Shown here piece after piece: positions 50,936 to 59,957 of a stretch of DNA of 64,000 bases; the stretch's first letter is position 1; every line of letters starts with the position of its first letter. Both the position numbers and the translations under genes were made by a program. Origin of the DNA: Nitrospirota bacterium (GTDB lineage: Bacteria; JACPQY01); contig JACPQY010000080.1 in NCBI GenBank assembly GCA_016190245.1, positions 23,023 to 87,022 of the forward strand. Reading direction: 5' to 3'. The notes below the pieces were generated by a model, which was not told the DNA's origin, did no database searches, and saw only the letters and a program-made list of their open reading frames with translations.

Positions 50936-51435
50936 TTGAGATCGGGTCGGTTTCCGAGATCCTTGGCGAAGCGTGCCTCCAACGCGGCGTGAACCGCGGG
51001 TGTGAGTTTCCCGCGCACTTTCGCCTCCGTCTGCTCGACGACGCGGCCGGCCACCTCGCGCACCACGGCATCGAGTCCGCTCTCCACGGTGTAGGTCGCG
51101 ACATTCCGGGCCTCTCGCACGATGGCTTCGGCGCCAAGGCGCGCGTTATCGAGCACGTTCTTCGCCTCGCGCTCGGATTCCTCCTGGGCGGTGCGACGCA
51201 GGTCATCCGTGCGCCCCTTGAGGCCCGCGCGGCCGGCCTGCGCCTCGTCATGCGCGCGCCGGGCCTGGTCGTGCGCGTCCTGCGCGCTGCGGGCCTCGCG
51301 CTGCGCGGCCGAGATCGTCTCCGCGATGGCGGCCGCCCCCTGCTTCCGATAGAGGAGAACCGCGAGCGACGCCAGGATGGCAAAGTTGACGGCGTGGAAG
51401 AGGAGCCCAAGGACGGGGGAAATGTGTTCGCCCAT
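50923..51435 (-). CDS. atpF: ATP synthase F0 subunit b
   Basis: 170 aa with one N-terminal membrane helix (LLFHAVNFAILASLAVLLY) and a long charged coiled coil (AAIAETISAAQREARSAQDA onward) that reaches to F1. Second of two b-type genes; the pair forms a b/b' heterodimeric stator. The ATG at 51435 follows the b' stop by 3 bases. Confidence 0.9.
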   Translation of the reverse strand: MGEHISPVLGLLFHAVNFAILASLAVLLYRKQGAAAIAETISAAQREARSAQDAHDQARRAHDEAQAGRAGLKGRTDDLRRTAQEESEREAKNVLDNARLGAEAIVREARNVATYTVESGLDAVVREVAGRVVEQTEAKVRGKLTPAVHAALEARFAKDLGNRPDLKWTS

Positions 51436-51438
51436 GGG

Positions 51439-51873
51439 TCAGGATGGAAGGAGGCGCGACATGAGACGGTCGGCCCATTCGCCGACGCCGGGCGCGAGCG
51501 CCTTGCGCAGCGCCGCCGCCTCGCGGGCGGCCCGGTCGCGGGCTTCCACGCCGATGTCGCGCGCCTGTCGCGCAGCCTCGCCCAGAACGCGTTCGGCTTC
51601 CTGCCCGGCCTCTCGGAGCCGTTGATCCTTGCCGGCCAGAACCTCTCGACGGGCCTGCGCGAAGGCATCCTGGGTTTCCCCCTGGATCCGTTCCGCTTCC
51701 TGTCTAAGCCGCTCGGCCTCGCGTTTCAGGGATTCAAGATGTTGTTCTTGGCGATCGAGACGCTGGAGGGCCGGCTTGAAGAGTTGGCTCGACAAGATCC
51801 CCCACAGCACGAAGAAGAGGAGAACGATCGGGAGTGTCTGGCTGAGGAAGGTGGGGAGATCGAGCGAGAGCAC
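51439..51873 (-). CDS. ATP synthase F0 subunit b' (second b-type stator)
   Basis: 144 aa: membrane helix LPIVLLFFVLWGILSSQLF then the coiled coil RLDRQEQHLESLKREAERLRQEAERIQ (residues ~38-64). Two different b genes before atpH is a feature of Deltaproteobacteria, cyanobacteria and some others. Three bases separate its stop from the downstream atpF start, and 3 bases separate its start from the bactofilin stop. Confidence 0.88.
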   Translation of the reverse strand: MLSLDLPTFLSQTLPIVLLFFVLWGILSSQLFKPALQRLDRQEQHLESLKREAERLRQEAERIQGETQDAFAQARREVLAGKDQRLREAGQEAERVLGEAARQARDIGVEARDRAAREAAALRKALAPGVGEWADRLMSRLLPS

Positions 51874-51876
51874 GGA

Positions 51877-52299
51877 TCAGTTGGCCTCGGAAACCTTCTC
51901 CTGGGCTTGGCTCTCCACGAGCGTGATGTGTTTCTTCCCCTTGTTGCCGGTCATCTGGCTCCGGCCGTCGAACATGACGCCTTCCTCCACCACGAACACC
52001 GGCGTGGCGACGTCGCCCGCTAGTTTTGCGGGGGCGCGCAACTCCACTCGGCTGCGCGCGGTGATGTTGCCTTCGACCTGACCGCTGACGATGGCCGTGT
52101 CCACCCGGATCTCGCCCTTGACCACGGCCTCTTCACCGATGATCAGGTATCCCTCGCTGAAAATCTGCCCGGTGAAGCGGCCATCGAGGCGCACCGTGCC
52201 CGAGAACGCGAGCTTCCCCTCGAATTCGCTCCCGCGCCCCAACAGGGCGTTGAACTCGCTCCCCGCTGCCGGTTTTGGTGTCTCTTTTTTCACGAACAT
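51877..52299 (-). CDS. Bactofilin (polymer-forming cytoskeletal protein)
   Basis: 140 aa. The central right-handed beta-helix is recognisable in FEGKLAFSGTVRLDGRFTGQIFSEGYLIIGEEAVVKGEIRV and GQVEGNITARSRVELRAPAKLAGDV (about residues 26-98), flanked by short disordered ends. Bactofilins self-assemble into filaments and in Myxococcus scaffold the ParABS machinery. Here the gene sits directly between parB and the atp genes. Confidence 0.9.
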   Translation of the reverse strand: MFVKKETPKPAAGSEFNALLGRGSEFEGKLAFSGTVRLDGRFTGQIFSEGYLIIGEEAVVKGEIRVDTAIVSGQVEGNITARSRVELRAPAKLAGDVATPVFVVEEGVMFDGRSQMTGNKGKKHITLVESQAQEKVSEAN

Positions 52300-52347
52300 C
52301 TTGGCCTCCTTTGGTCCGGGCTCCCCGTCGGGGCCGGGGGCCTCCGG

Positions 52348-53259
52348 TCAGGCGAGAATTCTCTTTACTATATTCTGAAGATCATTCCAACTGAAGTACT
52401 CGATTTCCAGCGTCCCCTTCTGGTTGCGGTCCTTGATGCGGACCTTGGTCCCGAGCGCGTTTCGCAGGTCCGTCTCGAGTTGGCGCAGGTTCGGGTCGAG
52501 CGATGGAGCGGGGGGCTGAGCGGACTTCTTTCTCCCTCGGACCAGGGCCTCCGTATTCCGAACGGAAGCCCCCGCCTTGAGGATCTGCTCGCGGGCGGAA
52601 AGGATCTCGGCCTCGGTGGAGAGCGCCAGCAGGGCGCGCGCGTGGCCCATCTGGAGGCGGCCGGCCCGGAGATCGTCCTGAACCTGGGAAGGGAGCTTGA
52701 GGAGGCGCAGGACGTTGGCCACCGTCGCGCGCTCTTTTCCGACGCGCTCCGCGACCTCTTCTTGAGTGAGGTGGAACTCCTGAACAAGCGCCTCATAGCC
52801 GCGGGCCTCCTCGATCGAGTTGAGGTCGCGCCGCTGGAGGTTCTCGACAAGTGCAAGTTCGAGGGATTCACGGTCCGTGGCCGCTCGGAGGAGGGCGGGA
52901 ACGGTGGACAGGCCGGCTTGGAGGGCGGCGCGATAGCGACGCTCGCCGGCAATGAGTTCATAGCCACCGTTGGCCGGACGCACGAGGATGGGCTGGAGAA
53001 TGCCCGAGGTTCGGACGGAGTGGACCAACTCGACCAACTCCTGCGGATCGATGCGTTCCCGCGGCTGATGCGGATTGAGGCGGATGCGATCGAGCGGGCA
53101 GGCGAAGACCTGGCCCTGGGCGGGCGCGTCGATCGGGGTCGGCGCGGCGGCCGGCTCGGTGGGCTCGCCTCCGAGGAGGGCCCGGAGACCTCGGCCCAGG
53201 CCACGCGTGGGAGGGGTGGAGCGCGGCGCGGCCCCTTCGGCTCTCGGCTTCTCAGCCAT
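52348..53259 (-). CDS. parB: Chromosome partitioning protein ParB
   Basis: CTP-dependent DNA clamp that loads at parS. 303 aa from ATG 53259 (MAEKPRAEG). The N-terminal [11 protein letters not shown] motif, CTP-binding [35 protein letters not shown], and the [29 protein letters not shown] are all present. C-terminal dimerisation domain [16 protein letters not shown]. Overlaps the parA end by 8 bases. No parS consensus is seen in the window. Confidence 0.94.
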   Translation of the reverse strand: MAEKPRAEGAAPRSTPPTRGLGRGLRALLGGEPTEPAAAPTPIDAPAQGQVFACPLDRIRLNPHQPRERIDPQELVELVHSVRTSGILQPILVRPANGGYELIAGERRYRAALQAGLSTVPALLRAATDRESLELALVENLQRRDLNSIEEARGYEALVQEFHLTQEEVAERVGKERATVANVLRLLKLPSQVQDDLRAGRLQMGHARALLALSTEAEILSAREQILKAGASVRNTEALVRGRKKSAQPPAPSLDPNLRQLETDLRNALGTKVRIKDRNQKGTLEIEYFSWNDLQNIVKRILA

Positions 53260-54037
53260 CGGACGGGGGGGGGGCGCCGTTGCGGCCGACGAGTTCCTCT
53301 GCGAGGGCCGCGTAGGAGCGCGAGCCGACGGAGGAGGGGTCGTAGGTGAGCACGGGCTTGCCATGACTCGGCGCCTCGGCGAGCCTGACGTTCCGGGGGA
53401 TCACGGTGTTGAACACGTAGCCCCGAAAATGCTCCCGCACCTCGCGGGCCACCTGTTCGGAGATGTTCGTGCGGGCGTCGTACATCGTGAGGAGGACGCC
53501 CTCGATCTCCAAGCCGGGGTTGAGATTGTCACGGATGAGTTTCACCGTCTTGAGGAGTTGGGCCAAGCCTTCGAGGGCATAGTACTCGCACTGGAGCGGA
53601 ATGATAAGCGAATGGGCCGCCGTGAGCGCGTTGACCGTGAGCAGGCCGAGGGAAGGGGGGCAATCCAGGAGGATGTAGCGGTATTGGCCGGAAAGATCCT
53701 CGAGGAGGCGTTTGAGGATCCTCTCGCGGGCCAACTGCTGGACCAGTTCGACCTCGGCGCCGATGAGGTCGGCGTGGGAGGGCAGGAGGCGCAGGTGGGG
53801 CACGCCGGAATCCACCACGAGATTCGCCACCGAGGCCGTGCCGCAGATCGCGCGGTAGAGGTTGCGTTCGCGCGCCGCCGCGCGTTCCAGTCCGAGACCG
53901 CTGGTGGTGTTGGCCTGGGGGTCCACGTCCACGAGGAGCGTGGGGAGCTCCCTCTGGGCGAGCGCCGCGCCGAGATTGATCGCCGTCGTGGTCTTCCCGA
54001 CCCCGCCCTTCTGGTTCGCGATCGCGATGATGCGCAT
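53252..54037 (-). CDS. parA: Chromosome partitioning ATPase ParA/Soj
   Basis: 261 aa. Deviant Walker [19 protein letters not shown], Walker A' [16 protein letters not shown], Walker [19 protein letters not shown]. Works with ParB in origin segregation. A ten-base C run (G on the plus strand, 53275-53284) encodes the Pro-rich last residues. First gene of the parA-parB-bactofilin-atp series. Confidence 0.95.
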   Translation of the reverse strand: MRIIAIANQKGGVGKTTTAINLGAALAQRELPTLLVDVDPQANTTSGLGLERAAARERNLYRAICGTASVANLVVDSGVPHLRLLPSHADLIGAEVELVQQLARERILKRLLEDLSGQYRYILLDCPPSLGLLTVNALTAAHSLIIPLQCEYYALEGLAQLLKTVKLIRDNLNPGLEIEGVLLTMYDARTNISEQVAREVREHFRGYVFNTVIPRNVRLAEAPSHGKPVLTYDPSSVGSRSYAALAEELVGRNGAPPPSDG

Positions 54038-54096
54038 CTCACCGCCCTTTCCGTGGGCCGTGCAACGAAGGCGCCGCGACTCCCGTCACCGTGCCC

Positions 54097-54125
54097 TCAT
54101 TAGCACAAAACGAGCGTTTGTCCAA
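54097..54125 (-). promoter_or_regulatory. Possible promoter of the parAB-bactofilin-atp series
   Basis: Minus strand: TTGGAC (54125-54120), 17-base spacer, TAATGA (54102-54097). The -10 match is weak. The rest of the 235-base divergent spacer shows a possible plus-strand pair TTGACG...GATACA (54203-54229, spacing 15) for the SDR gene. Confidence 0.3.
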
Positions 54126-54272
54126 GGCAGGCGAGAGCGAAGTGGCGCCACGTCCGATTGAATCCCGGGAAAGGAGGCCGAGTTTCGAATCGTTACACCG
54201 GGTTGACGGACGGGCGGGAACTTGATACAGGAGAACCACCCCGTCTGAGGAGGCGGAGAGGGTGACCATGCC

Positions 54273-55304
54273 ATGAGATCAAACGGAGCGGGCAGAAAGC
54301 GTGTTCGTCGTGGCGCGTCCAGCGCGAAAGGACGCGTCGTGGCCCTCACCGGCGTGAGCGGGTTCATCGGCTCCAATCTCGTGCAGCGGCTCAATGCCGA
54401 CGAGACGGTGGCCAAGATCGTGACGATCGACGTTCAAACACCGCCCGTGGCGAGCGTCAAAGTCAGGCACCACAAAGTGGATCTTACGGAGCCCCTGGCC
54501 GACGCGACGGTGGCGGAAATCCTCGAAGAGGAGAAGGCGGACACATTCGTCCACCTCGCCTTTTTCTCGAGCCCCATGCGCAACACCTCGCACGCGCACG
54601 AGATGGAGAGCGTGGGGACGATGTACGTCCTTCATGCGTGTTCCGCCGTGCCTCGGATCGAACGGCTCATCGTGGGCAGCACCACCATGGCCTACGGGGC
54701 GCATCCAAAGAATCCCAACTATCTTTCCGAGGAGCATCCCCTCCGAGCCAATCCCTCGTACCGGTTTGTGCAGGACAAAGTGGACGTGGAGAAGCAGGTG
54801 GAGCGCTTCGCGAGGAAAAACCCCGCCAAGTGCGTGACGATCCTTCGCCCCTGCACCATCCTCGGCCCGACGCGCCGCTACTTCATCACGAGGTATTTCG
54901 GCCGGCTCTTCATCATGACGCTGCTCGGCTACGACCCGCTGATGCAATTTGTCCATGAGGATGACGCGATCGACGTGTTCAGGCGGGTGGTGGACAAACC
55001 CTCGCCGGGCATCTTCAACATCGTGGGCAAGGGCGTGCTGCCTATCTCGACCGTGGTGCGTCTGCTCGGGCGCATCAACGTGCCGGTGAGTCACCTCGTG
55101 GCCTATTCCTTTGTGAACAGTCTCTGGATCAGCGGGATGGCCGAGGCCCCGGCGCCGCACCTGGACTACCTGCGCTACCTGTGGGTGGCCGACGGGGCCA
55201 AGGCGGAAGAGAAGTTGGGCTTCGTGCCGAAGTATTCAACGCGCGACACGATTCTCGCCTTTGCGGGCGTGGAGCGCCTGCGCCGCGTGCATCTTGTCCA
55301 GTAG
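54273..55304 (+). CDS. NAD-dependent epimerase/dehydratase-family protein (extended SDR)
   Basis: 343 aa. NAD-binding VVALTGVSGFIGSNLVQRL and the Thr/Ser catalytic segment IVGSTTMAYGA. The usual Y-x3-K is not obvious; the aligned place reads SYRFVQDKVDVEKQ, with Lys six residues after Tyr. C-terminal VHEDDAIDVFRRVV and GIFNIVGKGVLPIS are typical of extended SDRs. Followed 7 bases later by an acyltransferase. Similar SDR-acyltransferase pairs occur in myxobacteria. Substrate unknown; lipid or glycolipid modification is a guess from the pairing. Confidence 0.8.
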   Translation: MRSNGAGRKRVRRGASSAKGRVVALTGVSGFIGSNLVQRLNADETVAKIVTIDVQTPPVASVKVRHHKVDLTEPLADATVAEILEEEKADTFVHLAFFSSPMRNTSHAHEMESVGTMYVLHACSAVPRIERLIVGSTTMAYGAHPKNPNYLSEEHPLRANPSYRFVQDKVDVEKQVERFARKNPAKCVTILRPCTILGPTRRYFITRYFGRLFIMTLLGYDPLMQFVHEDDAIDVFRRVVDKPSPGIFNIVGKGVLPISTVVRLLGRINVPVSHLVAYSFVNSLWISGMAEAPAPHLDYLRYLWVADGAKAEEKLGFVPKYSTRDTILAFAGVERLRRVHLVQ

Positions 55305-55311
55305 GGCGGTC

Positions 55312-56628
55312 ATGGGCACGCGCAAGGCCACCGTCGAAGTTGTCCCCGGGCCCGCCTTGCCCCGTCCGACGGAGCCGCCCCCCCGCCCCGCCCGGCACTC
55401 TCCCCGCGGCAACCATCACGCGCGCAACGGAACCGCGCTCGCCCCGGAGCTTCTGGGGCGCCGGCGGGACATGGCCGCCTTCTCCGTCGAACCTCTTCTC
55501 GAAGGGGAGAAGATTGTCGAGGTCATCGATCGGAAGCTGGACGATCGCCTGCGGGTGGTGGAGCGGGAGGCGCTCGACCGTCTCTCGCAGCTCGAGCAGC
55601 AGCTCAAGCAGGCGCTTACGGACGCGCGCTGGGAAGAGCGGGTGCAGGAAAAGGAGCAGGAGGTCCGCAGTCGGGTGGACCGGCTCACGGAAGAACTTCG
55701 TGGGACGCTCAGTTCCCAGCCCGTTCCCGACAAGAAGCGGCGTCTCCGGTTCTTCGACGGCGTGGCCTCGCTCGTGCGCAAGGGCGCGCGCGTGAACTGG
55801 TGGACGTCGCTCCGCCAGGTCCTGCGCGAGATCCGGATGATCGGCCGGTCGGAAGAAGTGGACGAGTTCGGGATGGATCCCGTTTTCGAGGAGCTTGTGA
55901 TGCCGGTTCTCGATTTCTTCTACCACCGATGGTGGCGGATCGAGTCGAACGGCGTGAAGAACATCCCGAGCGAGGGGCGAGGCCTGCTCGTCTCGAACCA
56001 CTCGGGCACGCTCCCCTTCGACGGCGCGATGACCAAGCTCGCGGTGCGCAAGGAGCACCCGGCCAAGCGGGAAGTCCGCTTCCTGGTCGAGGATTTCGTG
56101 TTCTATTTCCCCTTCCTGAGTTCCGCGATTATGCGGTTTGGCGGTGTACGCGCGTGCCAGGAGAACGCGCAGCGTCTGCTCGATCACGACCAACTCGTGG
56201 CCGTGTATCCGGAGGGCGTGAAGGGGTTGGGCAAGTACTACAAACACCGCTACCAGCTCGCGCGGTTCGGCCGCGGCGGCTTCATCACCCTGTGCATGCG
56301 AAGCCGCTCCCCGGTGGTGCCCGTAGCCGTGGTGGGGGCGGAGGAGACGGCCCCGATCATCGCCAAGTCCACCTTTCTGGCCAAGCTCTTCCGCGTGCCC
56401 TATTTCCCCATTACGGTGACGTTCCCATGGCTGGGGCTCTTGGGACTCGTCCCGCTGCCGACCAAGTGGACGATTGATTTCGGCGAGCCGCTGGATGTCA
56501 CGGATAGGGGTCGCGCCTCCCTGTCGGACGATCTCTTCATCAATCGGCAGAGCGAGCGCGTGCGCTCCGCGATCCACAACATGATGATCTACCGGCTCCA
56601 GCGCCGGAAGTCGATTTTCTTCGGGTGA
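55312..56628 (+). CDS. Lysophospholipid acyltransferase-like protein with N-terminal coiled coil
   Basis: 438 aa from ATG 55312. Residues ~1-55 are Pro/Arg-rich low complexity. Residues ~58-130 form a coiled coil (IDRKLDDRLRVVEREALDRL, LEQQLKQAL). Residues ~190-400 are a PlsC/MGAT-type acyltransferase with NHSGTLPFDGAM (catalytic His and Asp), VEDFVFYFPF, and the phosphate-binding VYPEGVKGLGK. An internal ATG at 55471 (MAAFSVEPLL) is a plausible alternative start that would drop the low-complexity part. Likely acylates a glycerolipid at the inner membrane. Confidence 0.83.
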   Translation: MGTRKATVEVVPGPALPRPTEPPPRPARHSPRGNHHARNGTALAPELLGRRRDMAAFSVEPLLEGEKIVEVIDRKLDDRLRVVEREALDRLSQLEQQLKQALTDARWEERVQEKEQEVRSRVDRLTEELRGTLSSQPVPDKKRRLRFFDGVASLVRKGARVNWWTSLRQVLREIRMIGRSEEVDEFGMDPVFEELVMPVLDFFYHRWWRIESNGVKNIPSEGRGLLVSNHSGTLPFDGAMTKLAVRKEHPAKREVRFLVEDFVFYFPFLSSAIMRFGGVRACQENAQRLLDHDQLVAVYPEGVKGLGKYYKHRYQLARFGRGGFITLCMRSRSPVVPVAVVGAEETAPIIAKSTFLAKLFRVPYFPITVTFPWLGLLGLVPLPTKWTIDFGEPLDVTDRGRASLSDDLFINRQSERVRSAIHNMMIYRLQRRKSIFFG

Positions 56629-56669
56629 CCCCCCCCCCGGCGGCACCGGGCGCTGCACGGGGCGAGAGG

Positions 56670-57533
56670 CTACGTACGGGCGTCGTCCGCCGCCGGTTTT
56701 CTGCCGATCAGGACGAAGTAGCCGCCTTCTCGTTCCAGCCTGGAGATCCAACCAAGCTGACAGATGAGGTGATCCACCCACGTGCCGACGGGGGTGGGCT
56801 CAAGGAGTGAGCCTTGGTTTGATGCTTCGAGCGTGATTGGCGGCATGGCGTTCACGTACTCCACACCGAGCGAATCGAACCAGCCGAGGACCTCGTCCAC
56901 GGAATGGCTCGACTCGTGCGGGTGCGCGTACTGGTCCTGGAACCAGGCGCTTTGCTTGGCTTCTCCCATCTTCTCTTTTCGCAGGTGCGTGTCCAGGCGG
57001 TAGGCACGGGGCCCGAACCAACGGAAGATCTTTTTCCGCAACTTGTGAATCAGGCGGCCGAATGTGTTGTAAAAGCCGACGGCGAGGTAGCCGCCGGGCT
57101 TGAGAAGGGGGAGGATGGATCGGAAGCCGCCGAAGGGATCGGCGGTGTGGTGGAGGACGCCGTGGCAGAAAAGGAAGTCTACACTGGCCGGCTTGAAGGC
57201 GGGCCGGAACAGATCCATTTGGACGAAGTGGGCCGTCGGGAGCGTGTGCTTCTTCCGGAATCGGTTGGCCTCCGAGAGGGAGGCGAGCGAGAAGTCGGCG
57301 CCCAGGGAGAAACGTCCCGTCAGCGACAGGAACGTGGGCAGTTGTCCCGTGCCGCAGCCCACGTCCAGCACGGCGGCGTTGTAGGGGATTTCCTCGTTCA
57401 GCATCGAGGCATAGCTGCTCAGGCTCGAACGTTCGAGGAGCGACTGGGGGGTGTCCGTTTCGTTGTAGGCGGGGAACGGGTTCCGCTCGTAGAAGAGCCG
57501 GACCTTCCGGGGGACTTCCGCAGGGCCGCTCAC
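56670..57533 (-). CDS. SAM-dependent methyltransferase
   Basis: 287 aa from GTG 57533. Class I methyltransferase: AAVLDVGCGTGQLPTFLSL (motif I), GADFSLASLSEAN, and LFCHGVLHHTADPFGGF (post-motif region), then LKPGGYLAVGFYN. N-terminal KVRLFYERNPFPAYN resembles methyltransferases that act near peptides or surface glycans. The start overlaps the carbamoyltransferase stop (GTGA), so the two are coupled. Substrate unknown. Confidence 0.85.
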   Translation of the reverse strand: MSGPAEVPRKVRLFYERNPFPAYNETDTPQSLLERSSLSSYASMLNEEIPYNAAVLDVGCGTGQLPTFLSLTGRFSLGADFSLASLSEANRFRKKHTLPTAHFVQMDLFRPAFKPASVDFLFCHGVLHHTADPFGGFRSILPLLKPGGYLAVGFYNTFGRLIHKLRKKIFRWFGPRAYRLDTHLRKEKMGEAKQSAWFQDQYAHPHESSHSVDEVLGWFDSLGVEYVNAMPPITLEASNQGSLLEPTPVGTWVDHLICQLGWISRLEREGGYFVLIGRKPAADDART

Positions 57534-59320
57534 TGTCGTTTCTCGATCCAGAAAGGCCCGATGCCCAGGCAGTCGATCCCGCTGCGATAGAACGTGCTCA
57601 GGGCGTTGGCCGCCGTTGTGACAATGGGTTCGCCGCGCAGGTTGAAGGAGGTGTTGAGGAGCACGGGTGTTCCCTCCGCCTCGCCGAACTTGTGAATGAG
57701 GCGATGGTAGAGCGGGCTTGTATCGGGATCCACCACTTGGACGCGACTCGAGCCGTCCTCGTGCACGACGGCGGGGATCTCGGACCGGACATTCTGCAGG
57801 GCCGGCACGACGCAGAGCATGAACCGGGAGGGCGAGGCGGACGCGTGCAGCGACTCCGGCAGCTCGAAATAGCGGGAGGCGGATTCTCGTGTCACGGAGG
57901 GGGCGAAGGGGCGGAAGGGTTCGCGGAACTTGATCTTGATGTTGACCACGTCCTTGGTCGAGGGGTCCTTCGGGTTCGCCAGGATCGAGCGGTGGCCCAG
58001 CGCGCGGGGCCCCCATTCGAAGCGGCCTTGGAACCAGCCGACCACTTTTCGGTTCGAGAGGGCTCGCACGCAGCGGTCCACGAGCGAGTCCTCGTTCGGG
58101 CAGGTTTCGAAGACGGCGCCTTTTTCTACGAGGACCTCGCGGATGGCGCTTTCCTGAAAGTCCTGACCCCAGAAGGCGTGGTCCATCGTGAAGCGGCGTG
58201 GTTTGCCGAGGAGGACGGACCACGCGTACAGGGCGGCCCCGAGCGCGCCGCCTGAATCGCCCGCGGCCGGCTGGACGAACATGTCCTTGAAGATCCCCTC
58301 GCGCAGGATGCGGGTGTTGGCCACCGAGTTGAGTCCGACGCCGCCCGCGATGCAGAGGTTCTCCACCCCGGTTCTTTCGCGGAGGTGGCGGGCCATTTTC
58401 AGGATGATGATCTCCGTGGCCGCCTGGATGGAGGCGGCGAGATCGGCGTAGCGTTGATTGGTTTCCAGTTCCTCCGAGGTGGGGGGTACGGGGTCGTCAT
58501 AGGTGCTCGTGCGGGCCGTCACGAATCGCGCCCGCGGGTTGCGCGGCGGGCCGAACAGGTCCACGAACTTCGAGCTGAAGGCCCGCGTGGTGTGGTGCGG
58601 ATAGCTGAAATACTCCGGCCGGATCGAGAAACTCCCGTCGTCGTAGAGTTCGATCGTTTTCATCACCTCGTCCAGGAAGCGGGGCTTTCCGAAGGGGGCC
58701 ATCCCCATGACCTTGTACTCGCCCTCGTTCACCTCGAAGCCGAGGAAGGCGGTGAAGACGGAGTAGAGGAGGCCGATGGAGTGGGGGAACCGGAGCTCCT
58801 GGAAGATCTCGATCTCGGATTGGTCGCCCCGCGTGCGGCCCGCCCCGAGGGTGGAGCTGGCCCATTCGCCGACGCCGTCCACCGTCAGGATCGCGGCTTC
58901 TTGGAACGGTGAGCAGAGAAAGGCCGAGGCCGCGTGGGAGAGGTGGTGCTCCGAGAAGAGAATCCGATCGGGTGGGATATCGAGTTCCTTGCGGATGCGG
59001 TTCTCGATCCACAGCTTGTCCCCGATCCAGTTGTAGACCGATTTTCTGAAGAGCGGCCACGTCCGGGGGTAGCCTGCCAGGACGGAGGTCAGGATCCGGT
59101 GGAACTTGAGGAAGGGCTTCTCGTAGAAGACCACGTAGTCCAGCTCGCGCGATGAGATGCCTGCGCGGTCCAGGCAGAACTGAATGGCGCGCAGCGGGAA
59201 GTCGCTGTCGTGCTTCTTCCGCGTGAAACGTTCTTCTTCCGCCGCCGCGATCAACAGGCCGTCCTGGAGCAACGCTGCGGCCGCGTCGTGGTAGTAGCAA
59301 CTGATCCCGAGGATGTTCAC
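57530..59320 (-). CDS. Carbamoyltransferase (NodU/CmcH family)
   Basis: Transfers a carbamoyl group from carbamoyl phosphate to a hydroxyl or amine, through a YrdC-like/Kae1-like pair of domains. 596 aa from GTG 59320 (V-N-I-L-G-I-S-C-Y-Y-H-D), the usual family start; an in-frame ATG at 59440 would add 40 Pro/Ala-rich residues. Key parts: AAAEEERFTRKKHD, SEHHLSHAASAFL (metal-binding His), LTVDGVGEW, LCIAGGVGLNSVAN, EWGPRALGHRSILANP, and GTPVLLNTSFNLRGEPIV. Forms a minus-strand cluster with the methyltransferase, two small membrane proteins and an SGNH hydrolase, as in many uncharacterised exopolysaccharide or surface-glycan loci. Confidence 0.88.
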   Translation of the reverse strand: MNILGISCYYHDAAAALLQDGLLIAAAEEERFTRKKHDSDFPLRAIQFCLDRAGISSRELDYVVFYEKPFLKFHRILTSVLAGYPRTWPLFRKSVYNWIGDKLWIENRIRKELDIPPDRILFSEHHLSHAASAFLCSPFQEAAILTVDGVGEWASSTLGAGRTRGDQSEIEIFQELRFPHSIGLLYSVFTAFLGFEVNEGEYKVMGMAPFGKPRFLDEVMKTIELYDDGSFSIRPEYFSYPHHTTRAFSSKFVDLFGPPRNPRARFVTARTSTYDDPVPPTSEELETNQRYADLAASIQAATEIIILKMARHLRERTGVENLCIAGGVGLNSVANTRILREGIFKDMFVQPAAGDSGGALGAALYAWSVLLGKPRRFTMDHAFWGQDFQESAIREVLVEKGAVFETCPNEDSLVDRCVRALSNRKVVGWFQGRFEWGPRALGHRSILANPKDPSTKDVVNIKIKFREPFRPFAPSVTRESASRYFELPESLHASASPSRFMLCVVPALQNVRSEIPAVVHEDGSSRVQVVDPDTSPLYHRLIHKFGEAEGTPVLLNTSFNLRGEPIVTTAANALSTFYRSGIDCLGIGPFWIEKRQ

Positions 59321-59444
59321 CCCGCACCGAGACCCCGCGACGGGTCCGCCCGTGGCGGCTGAGGGATTTTCGACTCCACTGCGCGGAGCACGGGGGTTGA
59401 CGTCCGCCGCGGAAAATGCGGGCTCTGGTGCGGGGTTCATGGTC

Positions 59445-59702
59445 TCAGGGCGATCGGGCGTCCTTCACGGTGCGCACCTGGTTCTTCCGCTCCACCCACT
59501 TCGTGCGGGCCTGCGCGCGCGGTCCGCGCATCTCGGAGCGTGCGGAAAGGCTGAAAAGAGGGAAGACGAGGGAATAGAGAGCCAGCAGCAGGACATAGGA
59601 GACGCCGCGGGCGATTCTCTTCCCAACGAGGGAAAGGGCCCGGAGCAGCGCGCGAACGTTTTTCAGAACCCCGTCGGAAGTCGGGGATTGTTTGGGAGGC
59701 AC
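59445..59702 (-). CDS. Small membrane protein of carbamoyltransferase clusters
   Basis: 85 aa with one strong membrane segment (GVSYVLLLALYSLVFPLFSLS) and a basic C-terminus (RTKWVERKNQVRTVKD). Similar small proteins sit between NodU-type carbamoyltransferases and DUF5989 proteins in other genomes. No known activity. It lies 3 bases after the DUF5989-like stop, in one operon. Confidence 0.55.
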   Translation of the reverse strand: MPPKQSPTSDGVLKNVRALLRALSLVGKRIARGVSYVLLLALYSLVFPLFSLSARSEMRGPRAQARTKWVERKNQVRTVKDARSP

Positions 59703-59705
59703 CTC

Positions 59706-59885
59706 TCAGAAAAGGGTGTAGATGAATCCGGCGATGGGCGACACTTCGGCGCTGATGAGGGCGAGGCCGAGGAACAGCGTCACGATTACGACGGGAATCA
59801 TCCACCAACTCTTGATCCGCCAGAGGAAGGCGACAAAGCGGCCGATGGTGGAAAAACGGGCGCCCGTCTCTTCATACCACTTCAT
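59706..59885 (-). CDS. DUF5989-like small membrane protein
   Basis: 59 aa, read from ATG 59885 (MKWYEETGARFSTIGRFVAF). One membrane segment (MIPVVIVTLFLGLALISAE) and the ending AGFIYTLF, which is the hallmark C-terminus of DUF5989 proteins found next to carbamoyltransferases. Likely an assembly or anchoring partner in the membrane. About 70 bases separate it from the SGNH gene upstream. Confidence 0.7.
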   Translation of the reverse strand: MKWYEETGARFSTIGRFVAFLWRIKSWWMIPVVIVTLFLGLALISAEVSPIAGFIYTLF

Positions 59886-59957
59886 AGGGGCCGGATTGTA
59901 GAGGGCGGCGGGGGGTGTGTCAATTTCCCGGACGAAGCGGCTCCGGAGCTGGAGGTC

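Noticed and set aside
54038..54272. Search for parS near parAB
   Set aside because: No TGTTTCACGTGAAACA-like palindrome is present here or elsewhere that I could see.
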